A stretch of 64,000 bases of DNA, from assembly GCF_010233585.1 (NCBI RefSeq), contig NZ_CP045997.1, positions 372,001 through 436,000 on the forward strand, given 5' to 3'. Positions 44,592 through 53,174 of this stretch are shown here, piece after piece. The position numbers and the translations under genes are program-made. Under the pieces are notes generated by a model. That model did no database searches and was not told where the DNA came from. It saw nothing but the letters and a program-made list of their open reading frames with translations. How positions within the stretch are numbered: position 1 is the first letter of the stretch; the number at the start of each line of letters is the position of its first letter. This stretch comes from Spirosoma endbachense. GTDB taxonomy: Bacteria > Bacteroidota > Bacteroidia > Cytophagales > Spirosomataceae.

Positions 44592-45653
44592 TTACAGCCT
44601 GTGGAGGATGATTCGATTGCCTTCGCGATCAGCCTGTAGGTTGAATGCCGTAGTAAGGGTTGTAATGAGCGTTTCCATATCCTGACTGGATAAATTTCCA
44701 GTAAAGCGTCGTTCGGCGAGCGCGTTGTCTTCAAAAACCAGCGTGATACCCCAGGTATCGCTTAACTGTTGGGCAATTTCCCGAAGGGGCGTATTTTCAA
44801 AGGCAAACAGATGCTTGGTCCAGGCAGTATGTATCTGGGGTTTCGCAGGGGTGATCGATACCTGTTCTATACCCGTCTGGGCGCTGGCCAGATCGCCGGG
44901 CTTCATCAGAATGACAGGCGCTTTTTTGTCATTAGGGTTAGACAACTGAACCTTTCCTTCCGATAACATGACCAGCGTATTGCCCCGACGGGTATTCACG
45001 TTAAACTGTGTTCCCAGTACAGAAATATCCAGATTGGGTGTATGGGTGATGAATTTCAGTCGTCCTGACGATGCCTGTTTTTTGGTTACTCTAAAAAACG
45101 CTTCGCCTTCGAGCCATACTTCCCGATCATCGCGATCGGTCCAGTCATTGGGGTAGGTCAGCGTTGAATTGCCATTGAGCCGTACTTCTGACCCATCAGG
45201 CAGGGTTATTGTCAGGAGTTCGCCATATCGGGTATGAATTTCCTGACGCTGCCAAAAGTGCCGATAAGCCCACCCACCGCCAGCCAGCAACAACAGGCCA
45301 GTGAGTGAGGCTGCCAGTTGCCAGTTCCTGAATGGATAGCTGATAAGCCGTCTCAGAATTGGTTTTGCCCGTTCAATAGTATCCGTCTGAGCGGCTAGCT
45401 GCCGGTCAAAAGCGGTGTCCAATACCTGCCAGATGCGTTCCTGGCTGGCGTCCGTTAAATCGTCGTAGTGCACCCGCAGATGCAGTAAAATCGCGCTTGC
45501 TTCATCAATGGCGTTCTGTTTATCGGGATGCCTGAGCATAAATGAATGCCAGAACGACATCGTCTGTTCGTCGGGTTGGAAAACCCAACGTCGAAACGAC
45601 TCGTCCAATACAAAGTCATTCATGGAATACTGGCTATAATCAGGTGATTTCAT
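44592..45653 (-). CDS. FecR-family anti-sigma factor
   Basis: The 353-residue protein has a cytoplasmic N-terminal part (about 1-109) that should hold the ECF sigma factor, one membrane helix (about 110-131, WQLAASLTGLLLLAGGGWAYR) and a periplasmic FecR domain (RYGELLTITLPDGSEVRLNGNSTLTYP; EVWLEGEAFFRV; TQFNVNTRRGNTLVML). The C-terminal region (ENTPLREIAQQLSDTWG) resembles the DUF4974 domain that meets the STN domain of the transporter. The sigma gene is upstream, separated by one GH93-like gene, an unusual insertion. Signal flow: SusC to FecR to sigma. Confidence 0.95.
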   Translation of the reverse strand: MKSPDYSQYSMNDFVLDESFRRWVFQPDEQTMSFWHSFMLRHPDKQNAIDEASAILLHLRVHYDDLTDASQERIWQVLDTAFDRQLAAQTDTIERAKPILRRLISYPFRNWQLAASLTGLLLLAGGGWAYRHFWQRQEIHTRYGELLTITLPDGSEVRLNGNSTLTYPNDWTDRDDREVWLEGEAFFRVTKKQASSGRLKFITHTPNLDISVLGTQFNVNTRRGNTLVMLSEGKVQLSNPNDKKAPVILMKPGDLASAQTGIEQVSITPAKPQIHTAWTKHLFAFENTPLREIAQQLSDTWGITLVFEDNALAERRFTGNLSSQDMETLITTLTTAFNLQADREGNRIILHRL

Positions 45654-45770
45654 TGGGTGAGACAGGTGACTTGTAGTAGGAAAAGACGAGTGGGCTCCAG
45701 ATTATCCCTCGTTCATACTGTTTTTTTACTAACGAATGTCGGATGAGTTCAATTTGGGGAATTGTAAACC

Positions 45771-46904
45771 TTACTTGGTCTGACTGCTTAGCTGTCCAGA
45801 CCGAATCTGAATGTTATGCCCACCAATTGAGCGCTCTACAGAATTCATGACAATAAGCTGATTGGGTCCTGGCTGATACAGACTGCTCCACAATGATTTG
45901 GGCCAGGCGTCGGCGATACGCTGCCAGGATCGCCCATAGTCACTGCTTACGGAAATGTGACTGCTATTGGAGGAAACAACCAACCGACCATCGGTTAACG
46001 AAAGCAGGTAGGGGCCACCTAACTGGTCGGGAATGGACGTGCCCAACCCTTCAGCCCAATGGGTGCCATCGGGACTGGATTTGTAATAGACCATGCATTT
46101 TTCGGGGCCGCAAATTTCATAGACAACCATATACTGCCCATTCGTCATCCGTGTCCATACGGGCATCCCTGGTCGGGAAGCATTGTGCCCCGTTTCATGA
46201 GCTACCCATATTTCCGGACCCCAGCTTGCGCCCTGATCGACCGAAATCTTCTGCGAAATAATCTGGCTGTAGGCAGGCGTTTCCGTAACGTGTTTTTCAT
46301 TCGCATACATGACTGACAGGCGCCCATCGGCCAGAAAAGCCATATGCGGTTCATAAATGCCTTTATCGGGCTTACCCAGTGTGCCCGGTTTCCCTTCAGC
46401 CACGTCTATTGTGCTGTGTTTGGCCCACGTTTTGCCCAGATCCGTACTCTGATAAATGGGCAGCCGGTATGACTCCTGCCAGCGGACCGACCGGCACGCC
46501 AGCAGAACAGCTCCATTGGGGAGTTGGCAGAGCTGAGCATTGTCCAGATCGCGGCCAGGATCGGTAAGAATGCTGATTGATTTCCAGGTCTGACCGTTGT
46601 CGCGGCTTTCAGAAACCTGAAGCTCCAGCCCTGCTTTCGGATCGCGCTGGTAGCCATTATTGCGGGAAATTGTGTAGGCCGCCAACCAGGTTCCATTCGA
46701 CAGGCGAAGCATTCGTCCGTATTCTGAACCGTAGTTTCCGTGTTTGCGTAATTCTGTTTCGCCCGCGTGGGATACCAGCCCCGCATCAGTGAAAACGGGC
46801 TGATCGTTAATGAGTACCGGCTGATTCCATTCGACACTGGTGTTGTCGGTAAAGCGTAACGCAACCAGACAGATAAAGAGGAGAAGAGGTAGTTTCGTCG
46901 TCAT
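45771..46904 (-). CDS. Secreted GH93-like/BNR-repeat glycosidase
   Basis: The 377-residue protein has a signal peptide and a six-bladed sialidase-type propeller. Asp boxes appear as SRDNGQTW, STDLGKTW, SVDQGASW and SSDYGRSW. The blocks YEPHMAF (Glu185), RPGMPVW and YMVVYEICGPEKC (Glu263) match those of the GH93-like half of the fusion enzyme in the same locus. GH93 enzymes release arabinobiose from the end of alpha-1,5-arabinan. The usual automatic label would be exo-alpha-sialidase. The gene lies between the ECF sigma and FecR genes, so it is the first enzyme transcribed in the locus. Confidence 0.8.
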   Translation of the reverse strand: MTTKLPLLLFICLVALRFTDNTSVEWNQPVLINDQPVFTDAGLVSHAGETELRKHGNYGSEYGRMLRLSNGTWLAAYTISRNNGYQRDPKAGLELQVSESRDNGQTWKSISILTDPGRDLDNAQLCQLPNGAVLLACRSVRWQESYRLPIYQSTDLGKTWAKHSTIDVAEGKPGTLGKPDKGIYEPHMAFLADGRLSVMYANEKHVTETPAYSQIISQKISVDQGASWGPEIWVAHETGHNASRPGMPVWTRMTNGQYMVVYEICGPEKCMVYYKSSPDGTHWAEGLGTSIPDQLGGPYLLSLTDGRLVVSSNSSHISVSSDYGRSWQRIADAWPKSLWSSLYQPGPNQLIVMNSVERSIGGHNIQIRSGQLSSQTK

Positions 46905-46981
46905 GGCTCAGGTAGTGAATACTAACTAAAGAGCCAACGTTCGTAAATTATCTCTTCCAGATCGCAAATTAGTACTATTTG

Positions 46982-47575
46982 CTATCGAATGAGTGCCAAT
47001 AGCAGAAAAACGACATGCGTTGCCATCCGTTTCTGAAGCGATGCAATGGCTTTGTAAACGATTTTATAGACAGAGCTCTGTTCAATGCCCATTACGCCCG
47101 CAATCTCTTCGTAACTGAGATTATCGAAATATTTCAAAAACAGGGCTTCTTTCTGACGGGCCGGAAGACTATTCAGTTCGCGCAGCAAAAGGGTCGACTG
47201 CTCCAGTGAAATCTGCGCATCGAGCCAGGTCGGTTCGTAATGAAATTCAATGGTAAAGTCCAGGGTATCCAGGTCATTATTAAACCGTTGTTCGCTGGTG
47301 AGTTTACGGACAATATCCCGGCGTAATGCCCGCATCAGGTAAAATTTGATCGAGTCCGTGCGGCCTAATCGCTCCCGTGTCTCCAGAATTGTCAGAAAGA
47401 GATCCTGCAGGCAATCTTCAGTTACTTCCCGGTTCTGCGCAATTTTATAGCCATAGTTATAGAGGGTCTTCGCATACTTTGCATACAGATAAGCATAGGC
47501 ACTTTTACTGCCTTCCAGAAAATTATCCCAAAGCACAGCATCTGTCGTGTATAGGTAGCCTGATGATGCGTCCAA
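46982..47575 (-). CDS. ECF sigma factor of the SusCD locus
   Basis: The 197-residue sigma-70 family ECF protein has region 2 (about 18-90: AYAYLYAKYAKTLYNYGYK, TEDCLQDLFLTILETRERLG) and region 4 (about 125-180: LPARQKEALFLKYFDNLSYEEIAGVMGIEQSSVYKIVYKA). It should direct transcription of the downstream SusC/SusD genes when released by FecR. The start is TTG at 47575, with a stop six codons upstream and no ATG available; a GTG at residue 14 is an alternative. A divergent promoter region of about 110 bases separates it from the FG-GAP lipoprotein gene. Confidence 0.93.
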   Translation of the reverse strand: MDASSGYLYTTDAVLWDNFLEGSKSAYAYLYAKYAKTLYNYGYKIAQNREVTEDCLQDLFLTILETRERLGRTDSIKFYLMRALRRDIVRKLTSEQRFNNDLDTLDFTIEFHYEPTWLDAQISLEQSTLLLRELNSLPARQKEALFLKYFDNLSYEEIAGVMGIEQSSVYKIVYKAIASLQKRMATHVVFLLLALIR

Positions 47576-47686
47576 CTTTACGTAGATTTAAAAGCGGCTA
47601 AATTTACAGTAATGGGTAGGAATAGTAATAATTACTCAGTGAAAAATAATGTTTATTTTTAGCGATAGGGATAAAAATGCTCGCTG

Positions 47687-50600
47687 ATGTCTTTTGCAAC
47701 TATGATCGTTAAACGCCCTTTATTTCTGGTATTACTCAGTGTGATCAGTACGTTAGCCGGTTGTCGGTCAGCACCCGACAGTCTTCCTTTATTTACAAAA
47801 ATCAGCGCTGACGAATCGGGCCTATCGTTCAACAATCAAATCCAGCCTTTCGAAAATGAAACGCTAAATGCCAATACGTACGACCCCCTGTATAATGGGG
47901 CAGGAGTAGGGGTTGGCGATTTCAATAATGACGGATGGGATGATCTCTTTTTTGCTGGGAACAAGGTGAGTAGCCGTCTGTATCTGAACCAGATGGGTCT
48001 TTCGAAAAAGGAAAATTCTGACTTCCAGTTTAGGGATATTACTAAACAGGCTGGCGTACAGACCCGAAGCTGGTGTACGGGTGTTTCAGTCGTTGACCTC
48101 AATCAGGACGGTTGGCTGGATATCTATATCAGCGTGGCGGGTCCCGATACCGCTAAGGCTGTTCGAAGAAACCTGCTTTTTCTCAACCAGAAATGCAGGC
48201 CGGGCGGCATTCCAGCATTTAAGGAAGTGGCCGAACAAGTGGGGCTGGCAGACAGCGGGATGAATACTCAGGCTGCCTTTTTTGATTATGACCACGACGG
48301 TGATCTGGACTGCTATATTCTGAACAATGCCTTCGAGCGAACGGGCCGGAACAGTATTCGACCACGCCGACTCGATGGAACCGGCCTAAGCACCGATCGA
48401 TTGTATCGAAATGAAAGCCGATCAACGGCTGAGCAAAAATCAACGAAGAAAAGTGAGCTTCAGAACGAAACCACAACGCTGCCGCAGTTTGTCGATGTGT
48501 CGGGTCAGGAGGGAATCAAGGCCGAAGGGTATGGCCTGGGACTCACGATCGCGGATCTGAATCAGGACGGCTGGCTGGATGTATACTGTGCCAATGATTT
48601 TCTGTCGAATGATGTCGTCTGGATCAACAATCACAATGAAAAAGGGGAGCATACCGGGTTCACCAATCGTGCGGCCGATTATTTCAAGCATACCAGTTAC
48701 AACAGTATGGGTGTCGATATTCAGGACATCAATAATGACACCCGCCCCGATGTGATGGTCGTTGACATGATGCCGGAGACGAATGAGCGACAAAAAATGA
48801 TGCTCATTAAAACCAACTGGGATTTTTTTACGCTGGCTCGTCAGCAGGGCTATCAGGATGAATACGTTCGAAATACCCTGCAACTCAATCAGGGTCCATC
48901 TGGTCAGAATCAGGAACCGGGCTTTAGTGAAATCGGCCAGTTGGCGGGCGTTTCGCGCACTGACTGGAGCTGGGCACCGCTGTTGGCTGATCTGGACAAC
49001 GATGGCTGGAAAGACCTTACTGTTTCGAACGGCTACCGACGCGACATTACCAATCTGGATTATGTAGTCTATCTCAACCAGCAGATCTCAAACTTTGGTC
49101 TGGCGGCAACGCATAAACAGACCATGGAGGCTCTGTATAAACTCCCCGAGATAAAACTCCATAACTATGTGTATCGAAATCGGGGCGACCTGACCTTTGA
49201 GGATAAATCGCTGGATTGGGGCTTGGGTGAACTCAATTACTCGAATGGTGCGGTCTATGCCGATCTGGATAAAGATGGTGATCTGGATCTTGTTTTCAAT
49301 AACATTGATGAGCCAGCCGGACTCTATCGAAATGAAACGAATCAAGCTGGCAAACCGATTATCCGCCACTTCCTGCGACTGAAATTACCCGCCGATGCAC
49401 AGGGTTCAGGGGCCGAAGTCCGCTTGAAATTACCCGATGGGACAACGCAGACCACACTGGCGCATCCGGTTCGGGGTTATACCTCCTCCGTTGAATCGAT
49501 TGTTCATTTTGGGCTGGGAAAATACACCTCGGCCTGGGTTGACATTCATTGGGCGAATGGCACAGTTCAGTCGCTTGGGCAGCTGAAAGCCGATCAAACG
49601 CATACCACTCGCTATTTGCCGGCCAATAGCCCGACCTCGACCCGACGAGATAGCAGTTCGACAGGTTTGTTTGCTACGCAGCCAGCGTCGGTGGTTGGCA
49701 TACCCTTTCTGCATCGGGTCGCACGCTCGTCAGATTGGCAGCGAACGCCGATGCTCCCGCAGGTATATGGAAAAAACGGGCCTGCCATAGCGGTTGCCGA
49801 TGTAGATGGTAATGGCCTGGATGATGTGTTTGTTGGGGCGGGTCCCGGTCAGGTACGAACGGTATATTTACAGAAAAAAGCCGGGCAGTTTGCACCGTTG
49901 ATTCAGGGAGCCAATGACCTTGATGATATGGGGGCTTTGTTTTTTGATGCCGATAACGATGGCGATCAGGATCTATACGTCGTTAGTGGAGGAAGTCAGC
50001 AGCCCGATAGCAGCCCTATTTATCAGGATCGATTATACCTGAACGACAGCCATGGCAAATTTACCCGATCGCAGGGTTTGTTACCACCAACGATCTCTTC
50101 GGGCTCCTGTATTGTAGCCGCCGATTTTGACCACGATGGCGATCTGGATTTGTTCCGTGGAGGGCGTGTCAAGGTAGAAAAGTATCCATTTCCACCCCGC
50201 AGTTATTTATTTCGAAATGATGGAGGTCTGTTTACAGATGTTACCGATCAACTGGCTCCCGGCTTGCGGCAGATAGGGATGGTTTGCACAGCACTCTGGA
50301 CCGACTATGATAATGATAGCTGGCCTGATTTACTGCTTGCTGGCGAATTTATGCCAATCAAACTAGTTAAAAACGCCAAAGGGAAATTTCAGCAACAGCC
50401 TGCTACACTGCCAGCTGGTCAGTGGAATTCGTTAATCGGTGCTGATTTCGATTGCGACGGTGATATCGATTACCTCGCTGGCAATACCGGCCTGAATACG
50501 CGGTATAACGTCTCTGCTTCAGAACCCTTACGCATTTACGGCAACGATTTTGACGGGAATGGTAAGATCGACCCCATCCTGACCCACTATCTTCAGGGAA

Positions 50601-51262
50601 CCGAGCAGGTAGTGGCTATTCGGGATGTTATGAACGACCAGATGACCACCCTGTCCCGTAAACGATTCGTTAGTTTTCAGCAATATGCCCAGCAGCCATT
50701 TGCCGAGATGTTTACCGATGAGGAACGAAAGGGGGCTATTCGACTCGAAGCGACTGAACTAAGGAGTATCTATATCGAAAACAAGGGGGGAGGCCGGTTT
50801 GACGTGCGGCCACTCCCGATGCCGGTCCAGATTTCACCCGTTTTTGGCATGCAAACCGGCGACTTCAATGCGGACGGCTGGCGTGATGTATTGCTGACCG
50901 GTAATTCATACGCACCTGAGACCTATTCGGGCTGGTATGATGCTGGTCGGGGAACGGTATTGCTGGGCAACGGGAAAGGCCAGTTTCGGGCGGTGCCTTC
51001 GGCTGAAGCCGGATTGCAGGTAGATGGTGATGCCAAAGGGCTGGCCGTTTTATCGACTGGCGCTTCAGTCAGTTATCTGGTGACCAATACCAATGGGCCC
51101 GTTCAATGGTTAGCCCTCCGAAAAAATAGCCAGCCTGCTATTGGGCGACTAAAACCGACCGAAACACATTCACTGATTCGGCATACCGATGGCCGGACAG
51201 AGCGAGTAGAATATTATCATGGCTCTGGATATTTGTCACAGTCTTCTCGAACAAAGTATTGA
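47687..51262 (+). CDS. FG-GAP/VCBS repeat and ASPIC/UnbV lipoprotein
   Basis: This 1191-residue surface protein starts with a lipoprotein signal (LSVISTLAGC). It has about fourteen FG-GAP-type calcium-binding repeats, for example DFNNDGWDDLFFAG, DLNQDGWLDIYI and DFDHDGDLDLFRGG, which fold as beta-propellers, and an ASPIC/UnbV domain at about 550-620 (RLKLPADAQGSGAEVRLKLPDG). Proteins of this kind are common beside SusCD loci in Bacteroidota, and a role in binding glycans or ligands outside the cell is likely, but no enzymatic function is established. Transcribed divergently from the ECF sigma gene. An alternative ATG lies at 47702. Confidence 0.92.
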   Translation: MSFATMIVKRPLFLVLLSVISTLAGCRSAPDSLPLFTKISADESGLSFNNQIQPFENETLNANTYDPLYNGAGVGVGDFNNDGWDDLFFAGNKVSSRLYLNQMGLSKKENSDFQFRDITKQAGVQTRSWCTGVSVVDLNQDGWLDIYISVAGPDTAKAVRRNLLFLNQKCRPGGIPAFKEVAEQVGLADSGMNTQAAFFDYDHDGDLDCYILNNAFERTGRNSIRPRRLDGTGLSTDRLYRNESRSTAEQKSTKKSELQNETTTLPQFVDVSGQEGIKAEGYGLGLTIADLNQDGWLDVYCANDFLSNDVVWINNHNEKGEHTGFTNRAADYFKHTSYNSMGVDIQDINNDTRPDVMVVDMMPETNERQKMMLIKTNWDFFTLARQQGYQDEYVRNTLQLNQGPSGQNQEPGFSEIGQLAGVSRTDWSWAPLLADLDNDGWKDLTVSNGYRRDITNLDYVVYLNQQISNFGLAATHKQTMEALYKLPEIKLHNYVYRNRGDLTFEDKSLDWGLGELNYSNGAVYADLDKDGDLDLVFNNIDEPAGLYRNETNQAGKPIIRHFLRLKLPADAQGSGAEVRLKLPDGTTQTTLAHPVRGYTSSVESIVHFGLGKYTSAWVDIHWANGTVQSLGQLKADQTHTTRYLPANSPTSTRRDSSSTGLFATQPASVVGIPFLHRVARSSDWQRTPMLPQVYGKNGPAIAVADVDGNGLDDVFVGAGPGQVRTVYLQKKAGQFAPLIQGANDLDDMGALFFDADNDGDQDLYVVSGGSQQPDSSPIYQDRLYLNDSHGKFTRSQGLLPPTISSGSCIVAADFDHDGDLDLFRGGRVKVEKYPFPPRSYLFRNDGGLFTDVTDQLAPGLRQIGMVCTALWTDYDNDSWPDLLLAGEFMPIKLVKNAKGKFQQQPATLPAGQWNSLIGADFDCDGDIDYLAGNTGLNTRYNVSASEPLRIYGNDFDGNGKIDPILTHYLQGTEQVVAIRDVMNDQMTTLSRKRFVSFQQYAQQPFAEMFTDEERKGAIRLEATELRSIYIENKGGGRFDVRPLPMPVQISPVFGMQTGDFNADGWRDVLLTGNSYAPETYSGWYDAGRGTVLLGNGKGQFRAVPSAEAGLQVDGDAKGLAVLSTGASVSYLVTNTNGPVQWLALRKNSQPAIGRLKPTETHSLIRHTDGRTERVEYYHGSGYLSQSSRTKY

Positions 51263-51300
51263 TTTGTAGGTTGTTGTGATTCTAACTGACTGCTTTTCTG

Positions 51301-51382
51301 ATTACAAACCTATACGGTTTTTGACACCGCATCGGCGGCCCGGCGCATCGGCGGCCCGGCTTATAGGTTTAAATTGGCCGAG
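51301..51382. repeat. Short interspersed palindromic repeat, copy B
   Basis: The core resembles the element at 10041-10106, with ends AAACCTATA and TATAGGTTT that are perfect inverted repeats, but with a 16-bp unit tandemly duplicated (51329-51344 and 51345-51360). The 5-base left flank and 12-base right flank equal the reverse complements of the opposite flanks of copy A. The right part lies inside the 3' end of the SRPBCC gene. Confidence 0.7.
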
Positions 51383-51945
51383 GAACGTTTCAACAGATTG
51401 TGCGGGAAGGTTGGTTGGGGCGGTGGCGGAACGTTTTTCTCGCCCTTTCGGCGTCGAAGTTCCAGTTGCAGACTTTCCAGCCCTTTCCGCATAGCCCATT
51501 CGTGGTTCATGGAAAAAATAGGTTTCAGTAAAAATGATAGTTTTTTTAGGAGAGGCTTTTCGGCTTCGATTAGCCAGTCGTAGGTAATGTGAGTACCCGA
51601 ACCCTCCCCCGTAAACGTCCAGATGCCCCGACCAACGAAATCGCCAAATGCTTCGAGCGCGAAACCCGTAGGAACGCTGGTTTTTGTTACCCGGAATTTC
51701 CAGCGCAATGTGTAGGGAAGCCAGCCTTTCGTGTAAAGTTCAACCACTTTATCGACACCGCCGGGTTGCCCTTTTTCCAGAACCTTAACATCGAGATACA
51801 CCGCTGGCCACCAGCGAGCCAGTGCATCTATATCTTCAAGAGTTCGGTAAACCTCTTCGGACAAAGCCGCTACATGCCAATGAGTGATGAAGTGGTAGGC
51901 GTTGATACCTGGGGCCGATTTTTCGAGCATTTGATTGGTGGACAT
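51361..51945 (-). CDS. SRPBCC / START-like ligand-binding protein
   Basis: The 194-residue protein has the polyketide-cyclase/dehydrase (SRPBCC) pattern: HWHVAALSEEVYRTLEDIDALARWWPAVYLDVKVLEKG, then a strand-rich middle and a C-terminal helix (MNHEWAMRKGLESLQLELRRR). The fold is a helix-grip cavity for hydrophobic ligands. The ATG at 51945 is preferred over an upstream TTG. The last residues (SSANLNL) and the stop codon are encoded by a dispersed repeat element, so the C-terminus has been reset. Two NTF2-like proteins and a FAD monooxygenase lie upstream on the same strand, beyond a non-coding repeat element. Confidence 0.78.
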   Translation of the reverse strand: MSTNQMLEKSAPGINAYHFITHWHVAALSEEVYRTLEDIDALARWWPAVYLDVKVLEKGQPGGVDKVVELYTKGWLPYTLRWKFRVTKTSVPTGFALEAFGDFVGRGIWTFTGEGSGTHITYDWLIEAEKPLLKKLSFLLKPIFSMNHEWAMRKGLESLQLELRRRKGEKNVPPPPQPTFPHNLLKRSSANLNL

Positions 51946-51980
51946 GACTGATTCGTTCAAAATTAAGTAGTAATAGGGCG

Positions 51981-52243
51981 TTCGCTGAGAACCGTGGTTC
52001 GGTAAGTATTGATTGGTGACTTAGCTTGGTAAGAATGGATGTGTTGATGCGGTTTCTCAAAACCGCAGCGGTCAGCTTGAAGAACCTGACCGCACGATAC
52101 CTCACCCCAATCCCCGCTAAATCTGGTCAATGGGGTAGCATCGTATCAGCTTTATGGCATTAATCACACCAGTAGGAGCAGTTTCAGAATCCACGGTCCG
52201 CCCAGTGAGGACAGCGCAAGGGCGGACCGTGGTTCTCAGCGAA
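51981..52243. repeat. MITE-like element with 13-bp terminal inverted repeats
   Basis: The 263-base non-coding unit is bounded by perfect 13-bp inverted repeats (51981-51993 and 52231-52243). Inside lie three strong hairpins: 52049-52066, 52068-52093 and 52191-52232. There is no transposase and no clear target duplication. The first hairpin (GCGGTTT...AAACCGC) recalls the core of the repeat copies at 10041 and 51301. Confidence 0.55.
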
Positions 52244-52266
52244 AGTCGTCTATAAAATAGTCTGGT

Positions 52267-53136
52267 TTATTTCGTGGCCATTGTAATTTCTTTCGGCATA
52301 TCGGTATTGCCTTTAAACCAGGTAATCTTTCCATTCATGACCTTAAACTGATGGAGGATATTGGCTTTCAATAGCTTACCCGTTTTGTTGTCCTTGTATT
52401 CACCGTTAATGTATACCGCTACGTCGTCGCCATCGGCCAGAAAACGATAAGGGTCGAACTTCGTGAACGTCACTTTCTCCGCTAAAGTCCTGAAGAAGTT
52501 GGGCACTTCGGTTGCGCCTTTATACACCATGCCATTCGGGAGAAAAACCCGATCGGTAACGTCAAAAACGACATCGGGTGTACACTGAGCCAGAATGCCG
52601 GCCACATTCCCTTTGCCAAATTGTTCGTAAGCGGCCAACACAATCTGTGTATTCGGATTGTTGAATGCGTGGTAACCTAGTTGGTCCAGAACGGCATTCG
52701 AATTGTTGGCCCAGTGAGCCCGCAGTTTTCCATTCTGGTCAAATTCAAGAATATCGACGTCACTCCAGATCACAGTTTTGCCGGTTGCCGGAATCATCCC
52801 GGCGAGCATGGCTTTTTGCGTCCCTTTAAACGTGTTTTGTACATAAACCTTGTTGCCATCGGCAGCAATTCCTTCAACGGTTAACGTATAGCCGGGAAAC
52901 GCTCTGAAAAAATCGTTCAGATTTGCCGCGATGGCTGCTTTGCCCAGAACGGGTTTCGGCCCCTGTGCATAATCAATGGCGTCGTCGGCGAGATACGATA
53001 GAAATTTATCCGAGTCGTATTTAATGAGTGCTTCATAAGCCTCACGGGCTGTTTTTTTGTTCATCTCCATGGTTTGGGCCATGGTATTCCCGGCCAGCAC
53101 TCCCGCCAGCAGGGCAACAGAAATTAGTTTTTTCAT
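52267..53136 (-). CDS. Secreted protein with two SnoaL/NTF2-like domains
   Basis: The 289-residue protein has a signal peptide (MKKLISVALLAGVLAGNTMAQ) and two copies of a SnoaL-like cone fold: about 25-145 (EAYEALIKYDSDKFLSYLADDAIDY) and about 158-285 (AAYEQFGKGNVAGILAQCTPDVVFD). The SnoaL fold is used in polyketide cyclases and many unrelated small-molecule proteins. The ATG is followed directly by the signal peptide. It lies 39 bases after the FAD monooxygenase gene stop and probably shares its transcript. Function unknown. Confidence 0.85.
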   Translation of the reverse strand: MKKLISVALLAGVLAGNTMAQTMEMNKKTAREAYEALIKYDSDKFLSYLADDAIDYAQGPKPVLGKAAIAANLNDFFRAFPGYTLTVEGIAADGNKVYVQNTFKGTQKAMLAGMIPATGKTVIWSDVDILEFDQNGKLRAHWANNSNAVLDQLGYHAFNNPNTQIVLAAYEQFGKGNVAGILAQCTPDVVFDVTDRVFLPNGMVYKGATEVPNFFRTLAEKVTFTKFDPYRFLADGDDVAVYINGEYKDNKTGKLLKANILHQFKVMNGKITWFKGNTDMPKEITMATK

Positions 53137-53174
53137 TGATTTTGATTGAGGTTATTGATTATTGGGATTAGTCG

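Noticed and set aside
45771..46904. Plain sialidase (GH33) label
   Set aside because: Asp boxes occur in many propellers; the RPGM and YE motifs and the locus context fit GH93 better, although only an HMM search can decide.
51301..51360. CRISPR-like repeat
   Set aside because: Only two adjacent 16-bp units exist, with no spacers and no cas genes in the window.
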